A stretch of DNA of 64,000 nt, taken from positions 868,001-932,000 of the forward strand of contig NZ_OW235315.1 in the NCBI RefSeq assembly GCF_934924865.1. The letters are read 5' to 3'. The stretch's first letter is position 1. Each line of letters opens with the position of its first letter. The notes beneath the pieces are model-generated. The model saw only the letters and a program-made list of their open reading frames with translations. It had not been told where the DNA came from and did no database searches. A program made the position numbers and the translations under genes. Shown one piece after another: positions 19,536 to 29,261 of this stretch. Source of the DNA: Tepidibacter aestuarii. GTDB taxonomy: Bacteria > Bacillota > Clostridia > Peptostreptococcales > Peptostreptococcaceae.

Positions 19536-21017
19536 ATGCTTAATGTATTTTTAAAGAATCACGACTATAAGTATGAAGTTAGCGAATTGTTGAAATTGTT
19601 TACATCTCAATTCAAATTTATAGAAGATGAAGAAATAAAAAACAATATACTAGTTAATGAGGTAGATGTAAAAGACAATTTGATAATATCTAAAACTTAT
19701 TTTTATCAAAACAATAAACTTGCCCTGCATTATGAAGAAGAAGGTCTGATAGATAAGTTAGACTATGATGATAAAACAATACGAAAAGAAAGTAAAATCA
19801 TAATAAAAAGAAGTATATTCAAGGTTATGAGCAAGATATATAAATCATTCGTTCCATGGGGAATTTTAACAGGTATTAGACCTACTAAAATAGTACACGA
19901 GCTTATGGATGAGAATAAATCTAAAAAAGATATAGAGGATATACTAAAAAAGAAATATCAAATGGATAAAAGTAAGGTAGATCTTGCATACAATATAGCG
20001 TGTGTTGAAAGAAAGTTTGTATATCCTATAGATGAGAGTAAAATAGCCTTGTATATAAGTATACCGTTTTGTCCAACAAGATGTGTGTACTGCTCTTTTC
20101 CTTCAAATACCTTAAAGCAATGGGGTCATCTTAAGAAAGAATACTTGAATTGCCTTATAAAAGAGATAAAAGGAGTATCTGATCTAGTTAAAAAGACTAA
20201 TAAAGAAATCGAGACTGTATATATAGGTGGAGGAACACCTACTACTCTTGAAGCAGACGAACTTTCTTTACTGATAGATTCTTTATATGAAAATTTTGAT
20301 CTTTCTAAAATGAAGGAATTTACGGTTGAAGCTGGAAGAGTAGATACTATAACAAAAGAAAAACTAAAAGTACTTAAAGAAAAGTCGGTTTCAAGAATAA
20401 GTATTAATCCTCAGACTATGAATAATGAAACTTTAAAAGAAATAGGAAGAACTCATAATGTAGAAGATATCAAAAATTGTTTTAATATAGCTAGAGAACT
20501 GGGGTTTGATAATATAAATATGGATATTATTTTAGGACTTCCAAAAGAAACTCCTAAAATGGTTGAAAATACTTTAAAGGAAATATCAAAATTAGACCCT
20601 GAAAGCTTGACTGTACATACTATGGCAATAAAAAGAGCTTCAACACTTAATGAAAATATAGATGATTACGAATTTAGCCATTATATGGATATGGTCAAGA
20701 TGATAGACATATCTATGGAATATGCTTATAAAATGAATCTTATACCGTATTACATGTACAGACAAAAACATATGCTTGGAAATCTTGAAAATATAGGATA
20801 TGCTAAGAAGGGATTTGAATGTATATACAACATCCAAATAATGGAAGAAAAACAGACTATATACGCTCTAGGAGCAGGAGCTAATTCTAAGGTAGTATAT
20901 ATAGATGAAAATAGAATTGAGCGAGTTGCTAATGTCAAAAATATAGAGCACTATATAAATAGAGTGGATGAAATGATTAAGAGAAAAGAAGAGGAGGTTT
21001 TAAAAGATGCCGATTAA
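19536..21017 (+). CDS. hemZ: HemZ, radical SAM coproporphyrinogen dehydrogenase-like protein
   Basis: This 493-residue protein is of the HemZ type. An N-terminal region of about 160 residues is followed by the radical SAM motif CPTRCVYC (Cys 179, 183, 186), YIGGGTPT (the GGE-like motif) and the HemN-type central domain. HemZ was named for oxygen-independent coproporphyrinogen oxidation, but HemN relatives include heme chaperones and other enzymes, so the reaction is uncertain, more so as no other heme genes are nearby. Its last 11 bases overlap hisS. Confidence 0.87.
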   Translation: MLNVFLKNHDYKYEVSELLKLFTSQFKFIEDEEIKNNILVNEVDVKDNLIISKTYFYQNNKLALHYEEEGLIDKLDYDDKTIRKESKIIIKRSIFKVMSKIYKSFVPWGILTGIRPTKIVHELMDENKSKKDIEDILKKKYQMDKSKVDLAYNIACVERKFVYPIDESKIALYISIPFCPTRCVYCSFPSNTLKQWGHLKKEYLNCLIKEIKGVSDLVKKTNKEIETVYIGGGTPTTLEADELSLLIDSLYENFDLSKMKEFTVEAGRVDTITKEKLKVLKEKSVSRISINPQTMNNETLKEIGRTHNVEDIKNCFNIARELGFDNINMDIILGLPKETPKMVENTLKEISKLDPESLTVHTMAIKRASTLNENIDDYEFSHYMDMVKMIDISMEYAYKMNLIPYYMYRQKHMLGNLENIGYAKKGFECIYNIQIMEEKQTIYALGAGANSKVVYIDENRIERVANVKNIEHYINRVDEMIKRKEEEVLKDAD

Positions 21018-22266
21018 AGCACCGAGAGGAACTAAAGATATATTACCTAAGGACTCTTATAAATGGACTTATGTAGAAAATTTATTTAGAGAGGTATGTT
21101 CTTTGTTTGGATATAATGAAATAAGAACCCCTGTATTTGAAAGTACAGATCTTTTCAAACGAGGAGTTGGAGAGACTACTGATATAGTTCAAAAGGAAAT
21201 GTATTCATTCCAAGATAATGGAGGAAGAGACATAACTTTAAAACCAGAAGGAACAGCTGGCGCTGTTAGAGCTTTCATTGAAAATAAGCTTTATGCAGAC
21301 GCACAACCTTCGAAGTTATTTTATATAACTCCATGTTTTAGATACGAAAGACCACAAGCTGGAAGAATGAGACAGTTCCATCAATTTGGAATTGAAGCAT
21401 TTGGAAGTGAATCAGCTTCTATAGATGCTGAAGTTATGGCTCTTGCTATAGAGTTTTTCAAAAGAGTAGGACTTGAAAAATTAGAACTTAGAATAAACTC
21501 TGTTGGTTGTCCTAAGTGTAGAAATGAATATAATACTAAATTAAGAGCTTATCTTAAGGAAAAGATTGATACATTATGTAATACTTGTCAAACTAGATAC
21601 GAAAAGAATCCTCTTAGAATACTTGATTGTAAGAATGAAGATTGCCAAAACGAAATAAAAGATGCGCCTTTAATGATAGATAATATATGTGATGATTGTA
21701 AAGATCATTTTGAAAAGGTAAAGGTGTATTTAGATAGCATGGGTATAAACTATGTTGTAGATCCTAAGATAGTTAGAGGACTTGACTATTATACTAAAAC
21801 TGCTTTTGAAATAATTTCACAAGATATAGGAGCTCAAAGCACTGTATGTGGTGGAGGAAGATATGACGGACTTGTTGAACAGTTAGAGGGTCCAAAAACT
21901 CCAGGTATAGGATTTGGTATGGGTATAGAAAGGCTTCTATTAACTCTTGAAAACAACAATATAGAAATACCTAAAGAAGAGGGTATAGATATATTTGTAG
22001 TTACAATTGGAGAAAAAGCTGAGGTAGAAAGTTTTAAAATTATAAAGTCTTTAAGAGCAAACAATATATCTTGTGATAAAGATCATGTAGGTAAGAGTGT
22101 AAAGGCACAGTTTAAATATTCTGATAAAATTAATGCTAAATACACTATAGTACTTGGTGATGATGAAATAGAAAAAGATTTAGCAACACTTAAAAACATG
22201 CAAACATCAGAACAAACAGAGATAAAATTAAGCGAAATAACAGATGTACTAAAAAACATGATTTAA
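21007..22266 (+). CDS. hisS: HisS, histidyl-tRNA synthetase
   Basis: A 419-residue class II synthetase, full length. It begins [12 protein letters not shown], has motif 2 ([19 protein letters not shown]), the histidine-specific motifs ([14 protein letters not shown] and [10 protein letters not shown]), motif 3 (GFGMGIERL) and the anticodon-binding domain. GAGGAGG precedes the ATG, which lies inside the end of hemZ. aspS follows after 13 bases. No T-box leader was seen upstream, as expected for a gene internal to an operon. Confidence 0.97.
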   Translation: MPIKAPRGTKDILPKDSYKWTYVENLFREVCSLFGYNEIRTPVFESTDLFKRGVGETTDIVQKEMYSFQDNGGRDITLKPEGTAGAVRAFIENKLYADAQPSKLFYITPCFRYERPQAGRMRQFHQFGIEAFGSESASIDAEVMALAIEFFKRVGLEKLELRINSVGCPKCRNEYNTKLRAYLKEKIDTLCNTCQTRYEKNPLRILDCKNEDCQNEIKDAPLMIDNICDDCKDHFEKVKVYLDSMGINYVVDPKIVRGLDYYTKTAFEIISQDIGAQSTVCGGGRYDGLVEQLEGPKTPGIGFGMGIERLLLTLENNNIEIPKEEGIDIFVVTIGEKAEVESFKIIKSLRANNISCDKDHVGKSVKAQFKYSDKINAKYTIVLGDDEIEKDLATLKNMQTSEQTEIKLSEITDVLKNMI

Positions 22267-22279
22267 GGGAGGATTACAT

Positions 22280-24061
22280 ATGGAAAGCTTAGGCGGATTA
22301 AAAAGAACACATTATTGTGGTGACTTAAGAGAGTCTAATATAGGTGAAGAAGTAGTATTAATGGGATGGGTACAAAAGAAAAGAAATTTAGGTGGATTAG
22401 TATTCGTAGATTTAAGAGATATAAGAGGAATATGTCAGATAGTATTTGATACTGATGTATCTAAAGAAGCTTTTGAAAAAGCTGAAAAATTAGGATCTGA
22501 ATACGTTATAGCTATAAAAGGAAAGGTTCTTGAGAGACAATCAAAGAATCCTAATATGCCAACAGGAGATATAGAAATATTTGCAGATCAAATAAGAATC
22601 TTAAATAAGTCAGAAACTCCTCCTATCTACATAAAGGATGACGATGAGGTTTCTGAAAATTTAAGACTTAAATACAGATACTTAGATTTAAGAAAGCCGT
22701 CTATGCAAAAAAACTTAATTTTAAGACATAAGGTATCTAATATAGTAAGAAATTATTTATCTGATAATAATTTCTTAGAAATTGAGACTCCATTTTTAAA
22801 TAAACCAACACCAGAAGGAGCTAGAGATTACTTAGTTCCAAGTAGAGTAAATGAAGGAAAGTTCTATGCATTACCTCAATCTCCTCAATTATTTAAGCAA
22901 CTTTTAATGGTATCTAGTATGGATAGATATTTCCAAATAGTAAAGTGCTTTAGAGATGAAGATCTAAGAGCAGATAGACAACCGGAATTTACTCAAATAG
23001 ACTGTGAAATGTCTTTTGTTGAGATAGATGACGTAATAGATATAATGGAAAAAATGCTTCAAAAAATATTTAAGGAAATATCGAATGTTGATATACAGCT
23101 TCCATTCCCTAGAATGTCGTACAAGGAATCTATGGAAAAATATGGATGCGATAAGCCGGATGTAAGATTTGGATTTGAACTTAAAAACATATCTGATATA
23201 GTTAAGGATAGTGGATTTAAAGTATTTAGTTCTACTGTAGAAAATGGGGGAAGTGTTAGAGGTATAAATGTTAAGGGTTATGCTGATAAGTTTACTAGAA
23301 AGAATATAACTTCTCTTGAAGATTATGTTAAAACTTATGGAGCTAAGGGACTTGCTTGGATGAAGGTAACAAATGAAGGTGTTACATCTCCAATAGCTAA
23401 GTTCTTTGATGAAGAAAAAATGAATTCTATACTAGAAACAATGGAAGCTTCTGAAGGAGATTTATTATTATTCGTAGCGGATAAAGACAAAGTTGTATTT
23501 GATTCTCTTGGAAACTTAAGAAATGAAGTAGCTAAGAGACTTGAAATACTTGATAAAAATGAATTTAAGCTTTTATGGGTAACTGAATTCCCATTATTTG
23601 AGCATGATGAAGAAGAAGATAGATATGTTGCTATGCACCATCCGTTCACATCTCCAATGGATGAAGATTTAGCTAACTTAGACAATGATAAACTAAATGT
23701 AAGAGCTAAAGCTTATGATATAGTATTAAATGGATTTGAAATAGGTGGAGGAAGTATAAGAATATCTAATGAAGATATACAAAAGAAGATGTTCGGCGCA
23801 TTAGGATTTAGCGAAGAAGAAGCTTATGATAAGTTTGGATTCTTACTTGATGCATTCAAATATGGAACACCACCACACGGAGGAATAGCATTTGGTCTTG
23901 ATAGACTTGTAATGTTACTTGCTGGAGAAGATAATATAAGACAGGTTATAGCATTTCCTAAAACTCAAAATGCATCTTGTCCTATGACTAATGCACCAGC
24001 TGTTGCAGAAGATAAGCAATTAGAAGAACTTAATATAAAAGTTGAGTTAGAAGAAAAATAG
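22280..24061 (+). CDS. aspS: AspS, aspartyl-tRNA synthetase (bacterial type)
   Basis: A 593-residue class IIb synthetase. It has the N-terminal OB anticodon-binding domain ([18 protein letters not shown]), motif 2 ([18 protein letters not shown]), the bacterial GAD insertion (residues about 290-420) and motif 3 ([13 protein letters not shown]). GGGAGG precedes the ATG. It is the last gene of the hemZ-hisS-aspS group and is followed by a terminator and a repeat element. Whether it also charges tRNA-Asn cannot be told from this region. Confidence 0.97.
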   Translation: MESLGGLKRTHYCGDLRESNIGEEVVLMGWVQKKRNLGGLVFVDLRDIRGICQIVFDTDVSKEAFEKAEKLGSEYVIAIKGKVLERQSKNPNMPTGDIEIFADQIRILNKSETPPIYIKDDDEVSENLRLKYRYLDLRKPSMQKNLILRHKVSNIVRNYLSDNNFLEIETPFLNKPTPEGARDYLVPSRVNEGKFYALPQSPQLFKQLLMVSSMDRYFQIVKCFRDEDLRADRQPEFTQIDCEMSFVEIDDVIDIMEKMLQKIFKEISNVDIQLPFPRMSYKESMEKYGCDKPDVRFGFELKNISDIVKDSGFKVFSSTVENGGSVRGINVKGYADKFTRKNITSLEDYVKTYGAKGLAWMKVTNEGVTSPIAKFFDEEKMNSILETMEASEGDLLLFVADKDKVVFDSLGNLRNEVAKRLEILDKNEFKLLWVTEFPLFEHDEEEDRYVAMHHPFTSPMDEDLANLDNDKLNVRAKAYDIVLNGFEIGGGSIRISNEDIQKKMFGALGFSEEEAYDKFGFLLDAFKYGTPPHGGIAFGLDRLVMLLAGEDNIRQVIAFPKTQNASCPMTNAPAVAEDKQLEELNIKVELEEK

Positions 24062-24070
24062 AGTGGATTA

Positions 24071-24105
24071 AAAAGTCTGTCAATAAAATTTGTTGGCAGG
24101 CTTTT
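24071..24105 (+). terminator. Intrinsic terminator after aspS
   Basis: A 13-bp stem with G-U pairs (24071-24083 with 24093-24105), ending in a short T-run. Confidence 0.7.
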
Positions 24106-24109
24106 AATA

Positions 24110-24246
24110 TATAAGGAAATTGTACAATTCTCAATCTATAGGTAATATTGACGAGTGAACTGAAGTAGCAACTATTTTAAGCAACAGAGTCGTAAGACTT
24201 GTTGGCGCTATGAGCTATGCGGTAGCATAAAGCGAATTTTTATATA
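24110..24246 (+). repeat. Dispersed structured intergenic repeat, copy B (fullest copy)
   Basis: About 135 bases. It shares with copy A (9167-9286) the blocks TATAAG-AAATT, ATAG-TAATATTGA, CAACTATTTT-AGCAA and CGAATTTTT. It can fold as CAACAGAGTC / GACTTGTTG around GTAA (24182-24204), then a nested CGCT-GCTA / TAGC-AGCG hairpin (24207-24235) followed by AATTTTT, so its 3' end looks like an intrinsic terminator. No coding potential. Confidence 0.65.
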
Positions 24247-24324
24247 CAATTTGACATTTTACTACATACACAAGTATAATGAAGATAAATATACTGGTAT
24301 AAGGTATCTAAAGGAGAGGTTGGA

Positions 24325-24591
24325 TTGAAAGAAATCATAGAAGAATTTGGCATATTTGCAGTTGTATTTTTGGCTATTTTAATAGTTATAAAATTATTTA
24401 AAGGTAATATTGATATGCTATCTTATAGCAATATTACTCTTATATTTGTACTGAGTTTCATAAATATAATATTAAGGCATGTGCTTATTATAGCGAAAGA
24501 TAAGTACGATATGACCCCTAGGAATTTCGACTTTATAAGAAGAATGACTATGATTGGAATAATTGCTGTTTATTTTTATTTTAAACAATAA
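24325..24591 (+). CDS. Small membrane protein of unknown function
   Basis: This 88-residue protein starts with TTG at 24325, set by AAGGAG 8 bases upstream, and has three hydrophobic segments (residues about 6-26, 34-55 and 70-86). I do not recognise the family. It lies 14 bases before a CsoR-type regulator and an RseC-like protein, suggesting one operon. Confidence 0.65.
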   Translation: MKEIIEEFGIFAVVFLAILIVIKLFKGNIDMLSYSNITLIFVLSFINIILRHVLIIAKDKYDMTPRNFDFIRRMTMIGIIAVYFYFKQ

Positions 24592-24605
24592 GGAGTTGTA
24601 AAAGA

Positions 24606-24902
24606 ATGAAGGAGATGGCTGAAAAGACTAAAACAGATAAGGATGCTATAATAAAAAGACTTAGAAGAATAGAAGGTCAAGTAAAGGGCATTCAAAAAAT
24701 GATAAATGAAGATAAATATTGTGTAGATATACTTATACAGATTGCTGCAATACGTTCTGCAATAGATAAGGTAGGAGGTATAGTACTTGAAAATCATGTA
24801 AAAGGGTGTGTAAAAAACACAATTGATAATTCTGATGATATTGGGGAAAAAGATAGAGTTATAGATGAGCTTGTGAATACAATGCTTAAATTTATGAAGT
24901 AG
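24606..24902 (+). CDS. CsoR/FrmR-family metal-sensing repressor
   Basis: This 98-residue all-helical regulator is of the DUF156 family. It has IIKRLRRIEGQVKGIQKMI and the ligand triad Cys39, His64, Cys68, spaced exactly like Cys36/His61/Cys65 of copper-sensing CsoR. That makes Cu(I) or a persulfide/thiol signal plausible. Copper export genes are not adjacent; the next gene is an RseC-like cysteine-rich protein, so it may instead control redox functions. The start has AAGGAG upstream. Confidence 0.88.
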   Translation: MKEMAEKTKTDKDAIIKRLRRIEGQVKGIQKMINEDKYCVDILIQIAAIRSAIDKVGGIVLENHVKGCVKNTIDNSDDIGEKDRVIDELVNTMLKFMK

Positions 24903-24911
24903 GTGAGATTG

Positions 24912-25340
24912 GTGAGACAAACAGGAGTTGTTATTAGTACTAATGAAAATACAGCTATTTTAAACATGCAAAGACATTCAGCTTGTGCAAGCTGTGGTGG
25001 ATGTGGAATGGGAAAAGAAGAAAGTAAGGAAATGCAAATAGAGGCAGTAAATAGAGTTGGTGCTAAAAAGGGAGATTTTGTTGAAGTAGATGTAAGTACT
25101 CCTAATGTATTGAAGGCCGCTGCTATAGCATATGTAATACCTCTGATAGTTTTGTTTGTTGGAATAGTTATATCAAGCAAAGTATTAACAATTATAAACT
25201 ACAGTTCTAATGTAGAAACTATGAGTGCTATAATAGGAACTCTTTTAATGAGCGTAGCATTTATGATAATAAAGAAAAATGAACCTAAATTTAGAAAGAG
25301 TGAAGAGTATACGCCTGTTATAACTAATATAGTTGAGTAG
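24912..25340 (+). CDS. RseC/SoxR-reducing-system-like membrane protein
   Basis: This 142-residue protein has an N-terminal domain with clustered cysteines (SACASCGGCGMG), two membrane helices (residues about 65-90 and 98-118) and a short tail, which is the RseC layout. RseC is linked to SoxR reduction and often to Rnf complexes. Three near starts exist: GTG 24903, TTG 24909 and GTG 24912; AGGTGA at 24901 favours 24912. It follows the CsoR-type gene directly. Confidence 0.82.
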   Translation: MRQTGVVISTNENTAILNMQRHSACASCGGCGMGKEESKEMQIEAVNRVGAKKGDFVEVDVSTPNVLKAAAIAYVIPLIVLFVGIVISSKVLTIINYSSNVETMSAIIGTLLMSVAFMIIKKNEPKFRKSEEYTPVITNIVE

Positions 25341-25366
25341 ATAATTATATATTAAGAGGTGCAAAT

Positions 25367-26530
25367 GTGAATTATAATTGTGATATTGTGATATTTACAG
25401 CTAGGTTTGGAAATGGACATATGTCTGTTACAAATTCTATAAATAGTGCATTGATTAAGAAAAATCCTGATTTAAATATTCAAATTGTAGATTTTTTTGA
25501 GCTTGTGTATCCTAATTTTTATGAAATACAGTATAAGGCTTTTGAATTTTCTGTTAAGAATACTCCGAAGCTTTATAAATTGTATTATCAAGCTAATGAT
25601 AAGTTTAATAAGTTAGAACAGAAGATAGAGCAAAAAGCTGAGGAAAAGGATTTGAGAAATCCATTCAAGCCATTGGTTACTATGCAAAGATTAGATAAAT
25701 TTCTAAAAGAATTAAACCCTAAGCTGATACTATCTACTTTTCCTACTTGTACAAGGTTTATATCAAGGTATAAGCAAATGATGAGTAAGGATATAACTTT
25801 GTGTACATGTCTAACTGATGTAGTAGATAAATACGAGTGGATAGCTCGAAATAATGATATATATTTTGTTCCAACCGATGATATCAAGGATAGCTTGATG
25901 TCAAAAGGAATAGATTCAAAGAAACTTATAGTAACAGGAATACCTGTAAGACAAGAATTTTATATGGATTTGGACTGTAGCATTGTAGAAAAAATACTGG
26001 ATATAGATATAAAACAGGATGATTTTGTTATATTGTTAATGGGTGGCGGAATGGGTGTTTTACCTGAGGATGAAGAATTTTATGAATGGCTTAGTAAGTT
26101 TGAACCATTTAAGGTTATAATTGTTACAGGTAATAATAAACAAATATACAATAAGTTAAAAAAGTTTAATAAAAAGATTAATATTAATGTTTTAGGATAT
26201 TGTAAGTTTATACCTGAGCTTATGAAAAAGTCTAATGTTATAGTAACAAAGCCAGGTGGTATAACTTTATTTGAATCTATAGCGTCAAAGCTTCCTCTTA
26301 TAGTATTTAATACAGATCTAGGTCAAGAAATAGAAAATGCAAAGTATATAAAAAATAAGGGAATAGGGTATGTTGAAGATTCAAAAGAAGGATTGAAAGA
26401 GAGATTAGTTGAGCTTTATATAAATAAAAAGCAGCATAAAAATGTAGTGTATAATATTGAAAAAGCTTCTAAAAATATGAATATAGATATGTTGGTAGAT
26501 ACTTTAATTGAAGAAACAAAAAAATGCTGA
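25367..26530 (+). CDS. UgtP/MGDG-synthase-like glycosyltransferase
   Basis: A 387-residue GT28-type enzyme with the N-terminal MGDG-synthase domain (TARFGNGHMSVTNSIN, where GNGH contacts the diacylglycerol acceptor) and a C-terminal nucleotide-sugar domain (LLMGGGMGVLP, VIVTKPGGITLFESIASKLP). Relatives add glucose or galactose to diacylglycerol for membrane glycolipids and lipoteichoic acid anchors. The start is GTG with AAGAGGTG upstream. The stop codon lies inside a palindromic terminator shared with the convergent thrE-like gene. Confidence 0.85.
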   Translation: MNYNCDIVIFTARFGNGHMSVTNSINSALIKKNPDLNIQIVDFFELVYPNFYEIQYKAFEFSVKNTPKLYKLYYQANDKFNKLEQKIEQKAEEKDLRNPFKPLVTMQRLDKFLKELNPKLILSTFPTCTRFISRYKQMMSKDITLCTCLTDVVDKYEWIARNNDIYFVPTDDIKDSLMSKGIDSKKLIVTGIPVRQEFYMDLDCSIVEKILDIDIKQDDFVILLMGGGMGVLPEDEEFYEWLSKFEPFKVIIVTGNNKQIYNKLKKFNKKININVLGYCKFIPELMKKSNVIVTKPGGITLFESIASKLPLIVFNTDLGQEIENAKYIKNKGIGYVEDSKEGLKERLVELYINKKQHKNVVYNIEKASKNMNIDMLVDTLIEETKKC

Positions 26531-26552
26531 TTAATATTAATCAGCATTTTTT
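26519..26552. terminator. Bidirectional terminator containing both convergent stop codons
   Basis: A 34-bp perfect palindrome with A-runs and T-runs at its ends serves both strands. The glycosyltransferase stop (26528-26530) and the thrE-like stop (26541-26543) both lie inside the arms. Confidence 0.9.
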
Positions 26553-26978
26553 ATTTATTTTTTTAAACAGTTTTGCAGTAGATGAAACTAATACTATACC
26601 TATTGCTATTGATCCAGCTACAAATATAGTATCACTACCAGTTTTAGCTGCGCTATAAAAATCGTTATTTATAATGTCTAGCATCGTCAAGTACATACCA
26701 TAACCTGGAACTAGAGGAACGATACCTGGTATTATGAATACTGTAACGGGTTTTCTATTTATTCTTGCAAATATTTCTCCTAATAAACCTATTACAGTGG
26801 CTGCTATAAAACTTGATAAAGAAGCTGAATTAGTTACAGTATTCAAATAAGTGTATAATGTCCAACCAATACTTCCTGTAAGAGATGCATATAAAAGGTC
26901 TTTTTTAGTGACATTAAAAAATATACAAAATCCTATTGTAGCTAAAAATGAGTAAATAAAGTGAAGATATAAGCTCAT
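26541..26978 (-). CDS. ThrE-like threonine/serine exporter, small subunit (DUF3815 type)
   Basis: This 145-residue membrane protein has about four helices and the motif FIIPGIVPLVPGYGMY, characteristic of the C-terminal half of ThrE exporters when encoded separately. The ATG at 26978 overlaps the stop of the upstream large subunit by one base (TAATG), so the pair is translationally coupled. In Corynebacterium ThrE is a single fused protein. The substrate (threonine, serine or another small acid) is not shown. Confidence 0.85.
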   Translation of the reverse strand: MSLYLHFIYSFLATIGFCIFFNVTKKDLLYASLTGSIGWTLYTYLNTVTNSASLSSFIAATVIGLLGEIFARINRKPVTVFIIPGIVPLVPGYGMYLTMLDIINNDFYSAAKTGSDTIFVAGSIAIGIVLVSSTAKLFKKINKKC

Positions 26979-27751
26979 TAGAATGCACCTCCAAACCAGT
27001 AAACCCATAGCTGGAATACTATACCTATTCCAACAGCTATACATATAGCTATGAATAGGGCCTCAAATATTTTTGTAAGACCGCCTATTAAATCTCCTGA
27101 TATAAAGTCTCTTAGACCGTTTGTGAATGATACTCCAGGAACTAGAGGCATTATAGATCCGACTATTATCATATCAAGACTTTTTCCTATTCCTATTAGA
27201 GTAAATAGTATACCGAGTACTCCTATGGTAGATGATGCTACAATCGTTGATAAAAATGAAGTATCACTTATTTCATCTATTTTATCTGCTATAAATATTG
27301 ATATCATTGATATAATAAAGGCGGACAGAAAATCTAGAAACTGGCCTCCAAACATAAGTGAAAAAAAACCACCTATAAATCCTGTAAATAAAATTCTTAC
27401 AGGAACGGAATATTTATCTGAATTGTCTATTTTTTTTAATGCAGATAATGCCTCTGGAACTCTCATATTAGAGTTTACATAGTCTCTTGAGAAGTTATTT
27501 ACCATAGACACTTTGTGGAGATTTAAACTTCTATTTTTTATTCTTTTAATAAAACTTATACCATCCATCCTATCGTCTGATACAAATATTCCTGTCGGTG
27601 TTACGAATGCATTTACATGATTCATATTTTTTGACATACATATTCTAGTTATAGTATCTTCAACCCTGTATATTTCTGCTCCATTTTTAAGCATTATTTC
27701 TCCAGCGTAAAGAGCTATTCGTAGTATTCCCTTTTTTTCTGTTACTGTCAT
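26978..27751 (-). CDS. ThrE-like threonine/serine exporter, large subunit (DUF1212 type)
   Basis: This 257-residue protein has a cytoplasmic N-terminal part with the family motif AGEIMLKNGAEIYRVEDTI and about five C-terminal helices including the inner PLVPGVSFTNGLRD. ATG 27751 is chosen because AAGGGGTG lies just before it; a GTG at 27760 overlaps that site. It is transcribed away from glyA and forms a two-gene operon with the small subunit. Confidence 0.87.
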   Translation of the reverse strand: MTVTEKKGILRIALYAGEIMLKNGAEIYRVEDTITRICMSKNMNHVNAFVTPTGIFVSDDRMDGISFIKRIKNRSLNLHKVSMVNNFSRDYVNSNMRVPEALSALKKIDNSDKYSVPVRILFTGFIGGFFSLMFGGQFLDFLSAFIISMISIFIADKIDEISDTSFLSTIVASSTIGVLGILFTLIGIGKSLDMIIVGSIMPLVPGVSFTNGLRDFISGDLIGGLTKIFEALFIAICIAVGIGIVFQLWVYWFGGAF

Positions 27752-27912
27752 AATACTCACCCCTTATGAAAAAATACATACTAAAGAATTATATCAAAAT
27801 TCTATTATAAAATGTTTAAAAATATAAAAAAAGTATAAAAATAAAAGGAGTATTGAAAACTATATTTAAATATAATTTAAAGAAACAAAATAATGTTAAG
27901 GGGGAATAAAAT

Positions 27913-29139
27913 ATGAATTTTGATAATCTAATAAAAGAGGACAAGCAGGTTTATGAAGCTTTAGCAAATGAAATTGATAGACAAAATAGAAATATAGAAC
28001 TTATAGCATCAGAAAACTCGGTATCTTTAGCTGTTATGGAGGCTATGGGGAGTCATCTTACAAACAAGTACGCAGAAGGATATCCTGGTAAGAGGTATTA
28101 TGGTGGATGCGAGCATATAGACGTTATAGAAAATCTTGCTATAGACAGACTTAAAGAAATATTTGGAGCAGATCATGCTAATGTACAACCACATTCAGGA
28201 GCAAATGCAAACTTAGGAGTTTATTTTGCTATATTAAAGCCAGGAGACAAGGTTATGGGTATGAATCTATCTCAAGGTGGTCACTTAACTCATGGCTCAC
28301 CTGTAAATATATCTGGAAATTATTATGATTTCACAGAATACGGTGTTTGTAAAAAGAATGGAACAATAGACTATGATAATGTTAGAAAAAAAGCACATGA
28401 AGTAAAGCCAAAACTTATAGTAGCTGGAGCGAGTGCATATCCAAGAGAAATAGATTTTAAAAAGTTTAAGGAAATTGCTGATGAGGTTGGGGCTATGTTA
28501 ATGGTTGATATGGCTCATATAGCTGGACTTGTTGCTGCAGGACTGCATCAAAATCCATGTGATGTTGCTGATTTTGTAACTACTACTACTCATAAAACTT
28601 TAAGAGGACCAAGAGGAGGAGTTATACTTTGTAAGAGTGAATATGCAAAGGCAATTGATAAAGCAATATTCCCTGGTATTCAAGGTGGACCTTTAGAGCA
28701 TGTTGTAGCTGCTAAGGCAGTAAGTTTTAAAGAGGCTCTACAAGATGACTTTAAGGACTACCAAAGACAAATAGTTAAAAATTGTAAAAAACTAGCCGAT
28801 GAACTAATGGAAAGAGGATTTAATTTAGTTACAGGTGGAACTGATAACCATCTTATTCTTTTAGATCTTAGAAATAAGAATATAACTGGAAAAGAAGCAG
28901 AAAAAATACTTGATGAGGCTCATATAACGGTTAATAAAAATGCTATACCTTTTGATCCAGAGAGCCCTTTTGTAACAAGTGGAATAAGAATAGGAACTCC
29001 TGCTATCACAACTAGAGGTATGAAGGAAGATGAAATGAAGGTTATAGCTGATGCTATAGATCTTTGCATAACTCATAGAGAAGTTGAAAAAGCTGGAGAA
29101 ATTATAAAAAATCTTACTAATGAATTTGTCTTATATTAG
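27913..29139 (+). CDS. glyA: GlyA, serine hydroxymethyltransferase
   Basis: This PLP enzyme interconverts serine and glycine with tetrahydrofolate. The 408-residue product has [41 protein letters not shown], and [14 protein letters not shown], which carries the PLP lysine. AAGGGGG precedes the ATG. It stands alone between the divergent thrE-like pair and the sigma-54 activator, with an A/T-rich upstream region of about 150 bases. Confidence 0.97.
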   Translation: MNFDNLIKEDKQVYEALANEIDRQNRNIELIASENSVSLAVMEAMGSHLTNKYAEGYPGKRYYGGCEHIDVIENLAIDRLKEIFGADHANVQPHSGANANLGVYFAILKPGDKVMGMNLSQGGHLTHGSPVNISGNYYDFTEYGVCKKNGTIDYDNVRKKAHEVKPKLIVAGASAYPREIDFKKFKEIADEVGAMLMVDMAHIAGLVAAGLHQNPCDVADFVTTTTHKTLRGPRGGVILCKSEYAKAIDKAIFPGIQGGPLEHVVAAKAVSFKEALQDDFKDYQRQIVKNCKKLADELMERGFNLVTGGTDNHLILLDLRNKNITGKEAEKILDEAHITVNKNAIPFDPESPFVTSGIRIGTPAITTRGMKEDEMKVIADAIDLCITHREVEKAGEIIKNLTNEFVLY

Positions 29140-29181
29140 AATAATATGTAGATCGTTTATAAATTAACTTAAAAATTTGAA

Positions 29182-29210
29182 TTGCATTAATTTTGTGTGA
29201 ATTATATGAT
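29182..29210 (+). promoter_or_regulatory. Candidate sigma-A promoter for the sigma-54 activator gene
   Basis: TTGCAT (29182-29187), a 17-base spacer and TATGAT (29205-29210) lie 52 bases before the start codon. Confidence 0.45.
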
Positions 29211-29261
29211 ATATATATACAAATATACACATTTAAGTTTCAGATTTTGGGGGATTGAGAT

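Noticed and set aside
20990..22280. A T-box leader for hisS or aspS
   Set aside because: hisS starts inside hemZ and aspS 13 bases after hisS; there is no room for a T-box and no T-box sequence was seen.
27051..27482. A 143-codon plus-strand frame opposite the thrE-like large subunit
   Set aside because: The minus-strand protein carries the family motif and is coupled to its partner; the plus-strand frame has no recognisable features.
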